IMG/VR virus record: IMGVR_UViG_3300008050_000308
Coordinates: 1-24,301 of that record
Length of the DNA stretch: 24,301 nt
Direction: 5' to 3' (one strand)
From: a virus
The notes beneath the pieces were generated by a model. That model ran no database searches, was not told the DNA's origin, and saw only the letters and a list, made by a program, of their open reading frames with translations. Shown here in pieces: positions 20,181-24,301 of the stretch. Position numbers and translations under genes: made by a program. Positions within the stretch are counted from its first letter, which is position 1, and every line of letters starts with the position of its first letter.

Positions 20181-20576
20181 ATGCTGATCAGCAAATCTTT
20201 GGTGCTTTTTCTACTTATAAGCTGTGGGTTCACCTCCGATGCTGCTTATGACTCATCAACGGGAACAACTGCTGCCAATTTTGCCGGTACGCTCCTGCAA
20301 TTTGACAAGCTTTACGCGGACCACTGCTTTATGCTGCTGTGCATGACCCCGGATTGTACGCAAAAAGGGACATACGTTATCCAAGAAAAAACCGGGTATC
20401 TAGAAGATAAAGGATGGGCGTGGAGTTACGACCCGCCGCATGACTATGTACTAGATGGACGAACACTAGAGATATACCCAAAGTCTAATGGATGCTGGGA
20501 TGTTTATGCGGACACTTTTATGGGCATAGAGACAGAAGCTTGCCCATGTACTTTAGACCTATACGAGGAAAAATAA
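20181..20576 (+). CDS. predicted lipoprotein, 131 aa, Cys-rich
   Basis: Residues 1-15 MLISKSLVLFLLISC form a lipoprotein signal: basic head, hydrophobic core and lipobox L-I-S-C15. After lipidation the mature protein would start at Cys15 and sit on the periplasmic face. The mature part carries seven further Cys (ADHCFMLLCMTPDCTQ, NGCWDV, TEACPCT), suggesting disulfides. Candidate functions are superinfection exclusion or envelope modification, but none is shown by homology. The start follows the previous stop by 6 nt with no clear ribosome site. Confidence 0.8.
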   Translation: MLISKSLVLFLLISCGFTSDAAYDSSTGTTAANFAGTLLQFDKLYADHCFMLLCMTPDCTQKGTYVIQEKTGYLEDKGWAWSYDPPHDYVLDGRTLEIYPKSNGCWDVYADTFMGIETEACPCTLDLYEEK

Positions 20577-20577
20577 A

Positions 20578-20871
20578 ATGAATTGGAAGTTTGCGATGAT
20601 TCTGGTAGAAATCGAAGAAATTACCGGCGAAGAAGTCTGTGAACTTGTAGAAATCTACAATTTTAATACCGAAGAGGCCGACAAGAGCCCTGCCTTTTGT
20701 AAGGCGCGAATCATGAGCCCTGAAGAATTAGCTGTCGCTCATTATGATGTTGATCGTGATGGCGTTAATCGCTGGTTTTATGAGAACGGGAGATTTACTT
20801 TTAAGTGGTCCATGCTCACGGGCGAACGTGAAGTTGATTGGATCGCGAATTCGAATTCGGACAAGGATTAA
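20578..20871 (+). CDS. hypothetical 97-aa acidic protein
   Basis: GAGG (20566-20569) precedes ATG 20578, which follows the previous stop by one base. It is acidic (EIEEITGEEVCELVEIYNFN, MSPEELAVAHYDVDRDG) with a C-terminal strand pair (WFYENGRFTFKW). No family is recognised. A small hairpin AACTG-GAG-CAGTT follows its stop but has no U-tract. Confidence 0.7.
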   Translation: MNWKFAMILVEIEEITGEEVCELVEIYNFNTEEADKSPAFCKARIMSPEELAVAHYDVDRDGVNRWFYENGRFTFKWSMLTGEREVDWIANSNSDKD

Positions 20872-20911
20872 ACTGGAGCAGTTCCCCTCTTGACCTGACT
20901 ACATAATTAAA

Positions 20912-21124
20912 ATGTCCAATTCCCGCATACAAGTTGGAGACCTAATCCGCAGTTGGTGGATTGACCATGTAGAGTGGGGGTTCGGGGTTGTTGTATCAGT
21001 ACCAGAATATGAAGACTACATATATGCGGCGTTTCCACATTATGGAGTTAATCTAGTTTATGTCGACGAAATTGAAGTTATCAGCAGTGAAGGTCGGATC
21101 TATCTTGAAGGCGTTGTGGGCTGA
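20912..21124 (+). CDS. K-V-G-D-L-V family protein, 70 aa, read-through end
   Basis: MSNSRIQVGDLIRSWWIDHV is the family start; strands follow (GFGVVVSVPEYEDYIYAAFP, VNLVYVDEIEVISSEGR). Where related members stop after E-x-R, this copy has GGATCT instead of GGTGAT and reads on for eight residues (IYLEGVVG) to TGA 21122-21124. It overlaps the following paralogue out of frame (GTG 21087). Confidence 0.78.
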   Translation: MSNSRIQVGDLIRSWWIDHVEWGFGVVVSVPEYEDYIYAAFPHYGVNLVYVDEIEVISSEGRIYLEGVVG

Positions 21125-21266
21125 CGGTCTGGAAGTTATCGGTGCTTATGAAAAAGAAGAGCGCGGCTATATTATTTTAAGATCGCTGGAAGATAACGAA
21201 AGAATTGTCTGCAACCGGCATCATGTCAGCTTCGAAGTGGTTTCTGAGCCCGACCCGGAGCCTTGA
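21087..21266 (+). CDS. K-V-G-S-L family protein, 59 aa, nested start
   Basis: GTG 21087 is chosen because it gives MKVGSILKALWADG, the family start, although ATG 21060 is open 27 bases upstream. The gene overlaps its predecessor by 38 bases. The ending FEVVSEPDPEP is again the V-V-S-E pattern. The protein is probably a single small barrel. Function unknown. Confidence 0.72.
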   Translation: MKVGSILKALWADGLEVIGAYEKEERGYIILRSLEDNERIVCNRHHVSFEVVSEPDPEP

Positions 21267-21316
21267 CGTCCTCTTGACAAAAAAGGCTTGACTTTCCTGG
21301 AGAAGTCGTCTATAAT
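21263..21316 (+). promoter_or_regulatory. triple TTGAC promoter array 1
   Basis: TTGACG (21263), TTGACA (21274) and TTGACT (21288), spaced 11 and 14 nt, with TATAAT at 21311-21316, 17 bp after the last. The first hexamer overlaps the end of the preceding gene. Same layout as arrays 2-4. Confidence 0.75.
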
Positions 21317-21339
21317 GTTTAGGAAGCTTGGAGAAGTGA

Positions 21340-21426
21340 GTGATCGATTTCTGCATCAAAGTGTTTTTGATTAAAGTAGGCTACTACAGCACCATATTTT
21401 TTATTATGCCGGCTGTTGGAGTTTAA
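21340..21426 (+). CDS. possible 28-aa hydrophobic peptide
   Basis: GTG 21340 with GGAG at 21330-21333 (6 nt spacing) opens MIDFCIKVFLIKVGYYSTIF, then FIMPAVGV, ending TAA 21424-21426. The peptide is mostly hydrophobic, like a membrane microprotein. Its stop lies within the ribosome site of the next gene, a typical coupling. The short length makes the call tentative. Confidence 0.35.
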   Translation: MIDFCIKVFLIKVGYYSTIFFIMPAVGV

Positions 21427-21427
21427 A

Positions 21428-21622
21428 GTGTCCCTGAAAAAGAATAACGCAACTCGTGTCGCACATATTAAAAAGAATATGCGGGCCCAAGCTAGTATTG
21501 ACCGAGAAAACTATTTCGCCAATGGAGGCGAAGCATCTCGGTGGAGAGGCCTTCGTCTTGTCACCACGGACAAGAAGAAGAAAACAAATAAACGCGCATG
21601 TCGCGGGAGGATGTGGACGTGA
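21428..21622 (+). CDS. very basic small protein, 64 aa, K-R-A-C-R-G-R end
   Basis: GTG 21428 is preferred over TTG 21416 because GGAG (21418-21421) lies 6 nt upstream. The protein is strongly basic (MSLKKNNATRVAHIKKNMR, DKKKKTNKRACRGRMWT) with an aromatic middle (RENYFANGGEASRWRGLRL). The R-A-C-R-G-R tail is seen in other small phage proteins (recollection). Nucleic-acid binding is plausible. The stop TGA overlaps the next GTG start. Confidence 0.7.
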   Translation: MSLKKNNATRVAHIKKNMRAQASIDRENYFANGGEASRWRGLRLVTTDKKKKTNKRACRGRMWT

Positions 21623-21825
21623 AGAATTTAAAGGTGGGGGATCTGCTGGAATGGCATGCCCCTAAGTCCAAGGTCCGCGCTGCGAAGGCCGCCGGCGACA
21701 GTCGATGGTACGCGCTTGTCGTTAAACTTGAGCAGCCACACATTTGGATTAAGTGGCTCGCCAATGGCGAGGTCGAGGATGCAATGCGCTCTTCGGCTAA
21801 TATTAGGGTCGTAAGCAGGAAGTAA
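21619..21825 (+). CDS. K-V-G-D-L-L family protein, 68 aa
   Basis: GTG 21619 is chosen over ATG 21598 because GGGAGG (21604-21609) is 9 nt upstream and the start shares bases with the preceding stop (GTGA). MKNLKVGDLLEWHAPKSKV, then RWYALVVKLEQPHIWIKWLA, then GEVEDAMRSSANIRVVSRK. The last part carries the R-V-V-S variant of the family ending. Function unknown. Confidence 0.76.
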   Translation: MKNLKVGDLLEWHAPKSKVRAAKAAGDSRWYALVVKLEQPHIWIKWLANGEVEDAMRSSANIRVVSRK

Positions 21826-21828
21826 ACA

Positions 21829-22023
21829 ATGAGAGTTGGTGATCTGGTTCGATGTACATATAGTGATATTGCCGGCGCTATGGCACCAGTCGTCGGCGTC
21901 ATCATTGCCTTGCAGCTTAAGCAAAACTCGTTTACACCGGCGGTTAGAGTGCATATCGGCTCTCAAAACAAGAAAGTTTGGTTTCTCGTCGAAGACGTAA
22001 AGGTGATTAATGAAGGTCGGTGA
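21829..22023 (+). CDS. R-V-G-D-L-V family protein, 64 aa
   Basis: AGGAAG (21817-21822) precedes ATG 21829. MRVGDLVRCTYSDIAGAMAP, then VVGVIIALQLKQNSF, then VRVHIGSQNKKVWFLVEDVK, ending V-I-N-E-G-R. The ending bases encode the next start (ATG 22010) in another frame, the family's chain arrangement. Confidence 0.8.
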   Translation: MRVGDLVRCTYSDIAGAMAPVVGVIIALQLKQNSFTPAVRVHIGSQNKKVWFLVEDVKVINEGR

Positions 22024-22189
22024 TTTGGTAAGACTCTCGATCCTTGATTATCCGCAGTACCGGGGGAAGATTGGAGTACTCGTGCGAGAGCATGGTGTTG
22101 ATCGTTGGCGTGTGTATATCGCAGGACGAACGCATCCGTACCTCGTTCATGGTGCCGCGGCGCTTCCCGTCGCGCCCCTTGCAGCTTAG
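22010..22189 (+). CDS. K-V-G-D-L-V family protein, 59 aa
   Basis: ATG 22010 opens MKVGDLVRLSILDYPQYRG, then KIGVLVREHGVDRWRVYIA, then TYPYLV-like THPYLVHGAAALPVAPLAA, ending TAG 22187-22189. The start overlaps the VINEGR end of the previous gene by 14 nt. It is a typical family member with an R-x-x-V core and a short Ala/Pro tail. Confidence 0.75.
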   Translation: MKVGDLVRLSILDYPQYRGKIGVLVREHGVDRWRVYIAGRTHPYLVHGAAALPVAPLAA

Positions 22190-22212
22190 CCATCATAGGG
22201 CATCTACCGCAC

Positions 22213-22267
22213 TTGACATTCGCTTTACAACTTCGTGCTTGACTTCTGCTCATGCATGTGGGATAAT
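22213..22267 (+). promoter_or_regulatory. triple TTGAC promoter array 2
   Basis: TTGACA (22213), TTTACA (22224) and TTGACT (22239), spaced 11 and 15 nt, GATAAT at 22262-22267 (17-bp spacer). Part of a repeated block shared with arrays 3 and 4. Confidence 0.75.
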
Positions 22268-22294
22268 ATAGCATATTCAAACGGGAGCATAAAC

Positions 22295-22486
22295 ATGTCC
22301 GAAGAACCTACCTCCTCTCTCGATGAGGATCGCTACCTTACTTCAATGGAAGCTGTAGCTCACCGCCTTGAAATGGCGATGACTATGCTGGTGTTGTGGC
22401 AGCAGGCGCACGAAGAAACCGGTTCTGAAATGACCGAACTCTTGGTCACTTCGTTTGCCGCATGCGCAATTCCAGCCGAGGCTTAA
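22295..22486 (+). CDS. hypothetical 63-aa helical protein
   Basis: GGGAGC (22283-22288) supports ATG 22295, 28 nt behind the promoter. MSEEPTSSLDEDRYLTSMEA starts it; the remainder is a long helix (VAHRLEMAMTMLVLWQQAHE) and an acidic end (GSEMTELLVTSFAACAIPA). It may be a small coiled-coil or membrane-associated protein. No family is recognised. Confidence 0.7.
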   Translation: MSEEPTSSLDEDRYLTSMEAVAHRLEMAMTMLVLWQQAHEETGSEMTELLVTSFAACAIPAEA

Positions 22487-22488
22487 CA

Positions 22489-22851
22489 ATGGGTTATCGC
22501 TCAGAAGTCATCCTGGCAATTGGCCCCGATATCGTGCCGCACTTTATGACTCTCATGGCTCGGTGTCCCCAAGCCCGCGAACTTTGCTGGTCGCAGTCAA
22601 GTGAACTGATCAAAGATTACGCGGCAATCGAGGGCGCCCTGTGCTTTAGATGGGCATCTATCAAGTGGTATGAATCTTATGTCGGAGTCCGCGCCATTCA
22701 GCAATTCCTTTCGTGGTGCGAAGACGAGGGCCCTGATGGTATCGATGCCACGGAACACTTCCGCTTTGTGCGTATCGGTGAAGAAATGGACGACACCACC
22801 TTGCTTGGCTATGGCTTTAGTATTCACGTCGAGCGTGTTATTTCTTATTGA
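22489..22851 (+). CDS. phage hypothetical protein, M-G-Y-R-S-E-V family, 120 aa
   Basis: CGAGG (22478-22482) precedes ATG 22489. MGYRSEVILAIGPDIVPHFM is a start shared by a broad family of phage proteins of unknown role (recollection). The rest is alpha/beta with several Trp (CWSQSSELIKDYAAIEGALC, FRWASIKWYESYVGVRAIQQ, FRFVRIGEEMDDT). It starts 3 bases after the preceding stop and ends just before promoter array 3. Confidence 0.85.
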   Translation: MGYRSEVILAIGPDIVPHFMTLMARCPQARELCWSQSSELIKDYAAIEGALCFRWASIKWYESYVGVRAIQQFLSWCEDEGPDGIDATEHFRFVRIGEEMDDTTLLGYGFSIHVERVISY

Positions 22852-22902
22852 CATTCTCTTAACAACTTTGCTGTTGACTTCTGCCGCGCGGCATGGTAAA
22901 TT
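22848..22902 (+). promoter_or_regulatory. triple TTGAC promoter array 3
   Basis: TTGACA (22848), TTAACA (22859) and TTGACT (22874), spaced 11 and 15 nt, TAAATT at 22897-22902 (17-bp spacer). The first hexamer overlaps the end of the preceding gene. Confidence 0.72.
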
Positions 22903-22928
22903 ATAAGGGTAATCAGCGAGGACCACAC

Positions 22929-23270
22929 ATGGCATATCTTAAGAAAAACGATCTTGTAATCATTCGTAATACGGACACAACCATCCAGGCGCGTGTTGTT
23001 GACATGCAGTTCCGGCGCTTTAAGCGCTCTTGGCAGGATAAGAAGACCGGTGAATGGAAGTACCGATGGAAGTCGGTGCCTTACGCGATCTGTGAGTGCT
23101 TCCTGGGTGCTCCGATGGGAACCGAATTTCTCATTCCTGGCTACAAGCTGAAGAATGAAACCAAGGACGGCGAGAAGCTCCTGGTTCTGCGTGATAAGTA
23201 CGCAGCAGAGTTTGATGGAAGCTGGGTGCGGCAGATGCTAGCAGACAGCAAGGAAAAGCGGAGCGCGTAA
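22929..23270 (+). CDS. hypothetical 113-aa protein, K-K-N-D-L-V start
   Basis: GAGG (22918-22921) supports ATG 22929. MAYLKKNDLVIIRNTDTTIQ is a divergent version of the K-V-G-D-L-V opening. A basic, aromatic loop follows (RRFKRSWQDKKTGEWKYRWK) and then PYAICECFLGAPMGTEFLIP and DGEKLLVLRDKYAAEFDGSW. It is the largest member near the right end and has a nucleic-acid-binding look. Its stop shares a base with the next start (TAATG, 23268-23272). Confidence 0.75.
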   Translation: MAYLKKNDLVIIRNTDTTIQARVVDMQFRRFKRSWQDKKTGEWKYRWKSVPYAICECFLGAPMGTEFLIPGYKLKNETKDGEKLLVLRDKYAAEFDGSWVRQMLADSKEKRSA

Positions 23271-23530
23271 TGACTGACGCTGAGTTATATAATACCGATA
23301 TCAGCTTGTCGCCTGAAGAAGTCGCTGTTGTCTTGGCAGCCCTTCGGACGGGGATTAACCACGCGGCCTCGCCCGTCGAGGTAGACATTCTGAAGCGCGT
23401 CGAGCTACGCCTGATCCGAGCGTGGCCCGGCCCGCATGCGCACCGGTGGCGTAATGAATCCGCGGAGGATGAAGAGGCTCCAGAGCCACGCTCGCCGCGG
23501 CTGACGATGCCGGAATGGGGAGGGTTTTAG
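23270..23530 (+). CDS. hypothetical 86-aa protein
   Basis: ATG 23270 overlaps the preceding TAA by one base. The first 55 residues are helical (MTDAELYNTDISLSPEEVAV, VLAALRTGINHAASPVEVDI, LKRVELRLIRAWPG) and the remainder is acidic and Pro-rich (WRNESAEDEEAPEPRSPRLT). The stop at 23528-23530 overlaps the GTG start of the SWIM gene. Higher GC than its neighbours. No family is recognised. Confidence 0.7.
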   Translation: MTDAELYNTDISLSPEEVAVVLAALRTGINHAASPVEVDILKRVELRLIRAWPGPHAHRWRNESAEDEEAPEPRSPRLTMPEWGGF

Positions 23531-23865
23531 TGGAGTTTCCGATCAAGACCCGCATTCCACCCATCCTAATGACATCCGTTGTCAATGGTCAGCGCTATGC
23601 AATTGCCGGGAGTCACTGGATTGAAGTGCCCCCGGAGACCACGCGCGAGGACTTAGACAAGTACTTCACCTGGGAGCCCTACAGACCGCCTGAGAGCGGC
23701 TCCAGCGGCTCCGACGGCTCCTGGACGGTCACAGGTAGCAAGGGCGCCCAATACACCGTCAGAAGGCGGCAGGAGGCTTGGACGTGCAGTTGTCCCGGCT
23801 TTGGCTTCCGCCGCCGCTGCAAGCATGTGACCAACATGAAGGCACAGCTTGAAGGCGCAGAATAA
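23530..23865 (+). CDS. SWIM zinc-finger protein, 111 aa
   Basis: GTG 23530 is chosen over ATG 23515 because GGGGAGGG (23516-23523) sits 6 nt upstream. Residues ~62-104 hold a strand pair (GSWTVTGSKGAQYTVRRRQE) followed by WTCSCPGFGFRRRCKHVTNM: the SWIM pattern C86-x-C88-x8-C97-x-H99. SWIM domains bind DNA or proteins. The N-terminal part (VVNGQRYAIAGSHWIEVPPE) is a small beta-rich unit of its own. This is the clearest named domain in the right third. Confidence 0.9.
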   Translation: MEFPIKTRIPPILMTSVVNGQRYAIAGSHWIEVPPETTREDLDKYFTWEPYRPPESGSSGSDGSWTVTGSKGAQYTVRRRQEAWTCSCPGFGFRRRCKHVTNMKAQLEGAE

Positions 23866-23869
23866 GCGC

Positions 23870-23924
23870 TTGACATTCACTTGACAACTTTGGGGTTGAC
23901 TTTAGCATCAGCATGTGGGATAAT
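23870..23924 (+). promoter_or_regulatory. triple TTGAC promoter array 4
   Basis: TTGACA (23870), TTGACA (23881) and TTGACT (23896), spaced 11 and 15 nt, GATAAT at 23919-23924 (17-bp spacer). It serves the last K-V-G-D-L-V genes. Confidence 0.75.
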
Positions 23925-23957
23925 GTATACATGATGAACCCTACCCCGGACAAATGT

Positions 23958-24167
23958 ATGAAAGTCGGTGATCTGGTAAAAATAACTGGAAGATGTGAAC
24001 CGGGCCGAATTATATTATTGCTCAAATCACATGGTAGAAGAAGCTACAATCTTGGAAAAGATGTAGGTGAGTTGTTTGCGGGTATTCCGCTGGGAGCATC
24101 GTTAGGCGTGGAAACTGATTACTTTGTTTTTGAAAATAATGCTGAGGTTATCAGTGAAAGTCGGTGA
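23958..24167 (+). CDS. K-V-G-D-L-V family protein, 69 aa
   Basis: ATG 23958 opens MKVGDLVKITGRCEPG. Earlier in-frame ATGs at 23931 and 23934 lie at or near the expected transcription start, so they are less likely. The core (RIILLLKSHGRRSYNLGKDV, DYFVFENNAEV) is barrel-like and ends I-S-E-S-R. These final bases carry the GTG start of the next gene. Function unknown. Confidence 0.76.
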   Translation: MKVGDLVKITGRCEPGRIILLLKSHGRRSYNLGKDVGELFAGIPLGASLGVETDYFVFENNAEVISESR

Positions 24168-24301
24168 TTTAGTAAAGCACACAAAGAGAGGACAAACCTT
24201 TATCGGTCTTATTACTAAGAAGATCGACTGGTCCCCGGATAGCAGTAAACTCGATAAGTGGGCTGTCCTGTACAACGGACAAGAGCGGAATTGTATCGCT
24301 C
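24154..24301 (+). CDS. K-V-G-D-L-V family protein, cut by the window end
   Basis: GTG 24154 overlaps the I-S-E-S-R end of the preceding gene out of frame and begins MKVGDLVKHTKRGQTFIGLI, then TKKIDWSPDSSKLDKWAVL, then YNGQERNCIA, still open at the last base. It is the last visible link of the overlapping family chain. Confidence 0.75.
   Translation, partial: MKVGDLVKHTKRGQTFIGLITKKIDWSPDSSKLDKWAVLYNGQERNCIA

Noticed and set aside
20890-20907. TTGACC and CATAAT upstream of the 20912 gene
   Set aside because: The boxes are only 6 bases apart, so they cannot work as a sigma-70 promoter; at most a decayed copy.
1-24301. CRISPR arrays, insertion sequences, integrase and attachment sites
   Set aside because: No regularly spaced repeats with spacers, no transposase or integrase motifs, and no terminal inverted repeats were seen; tRNA genes are intact without partial duplicates.

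Overview
The window looks like a stretch of a large tailed-phage genome (Caudoviricetes), most like the big virulent myophages found in marine sequence sets. That placement is inferred from gene content and from remembered protein families; no search was run. The signs are tightly packed small genes, almost all on the + strand and often overlapping by 1-8 bases; five scattered tRNA genes; a phage-type GroEL; many short proteins of unknown function; and near-consensus sigma-70 promoters (TTGACA-17 bp-TATAAT type). The host is probably a Gram-negative bacterium, because two products carry export signals (a signal peptide and a lipobox).

Left part (1-6210): the C-terminal end of an IMP dehydrogenase/GMP reductase family enzyme, a small unknown protein, a 90-residue sigma-region-4-like protein with a Cys-rich N-terminus, a very acidic protein with the look of a scaffold or core component, a promoter overlapping a terminator, a membrane-anchored protein, a ClpP-like protease with an altered triad, a 566-residue protein with a possible nuclease motif, and GroEL behind its own consensus promoter.

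Middle (6213-14624): small hypothetical proteins, a degenerate D12-type adenine methyltransferase homologue, a membrane protein, a cupin, a 1155-residue multidomain protein (PcfJ-like segment, repeat-like fold, ParB-like C-terminus), an exported trypsin-like serine protease and a nucleotidyltransferase.

Right part (14649-24301): an accessory region of very small genes mixed with tRNA-Leu(CAA), tRNA-Ser(GGA), tRNA-Arg(TCT), tRNA-Ile(CAT) and tRNA-Asn(GTT). It also holds a short tRNA(Ile)-lysidine synthetase (TilS) directly upstream of the tRNA with a CAT anticodon. TilS and this tRNA probably form a self-contained module for reading AUA codons. A 77-nt strongly structured RNA element follows the tRNAs.

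The right end is built from repeated parts. About ten small paralogues start with a K-V-G-D-L-V type motif. Several are chained by a characteristic out-of-frame overlap in which the codons for the last residues of one protein (V-I-S-E) encode the start of the next (M-K-V-G-D). Four promoters there share a triple array of TTGAC-like hexamers spaced 11 and 14-15 nt apart. The triple-hexamer promoters, the overlapping paralogue chain, the TilS/tRNA module and the structured RNA are the most interesting signals in the window.
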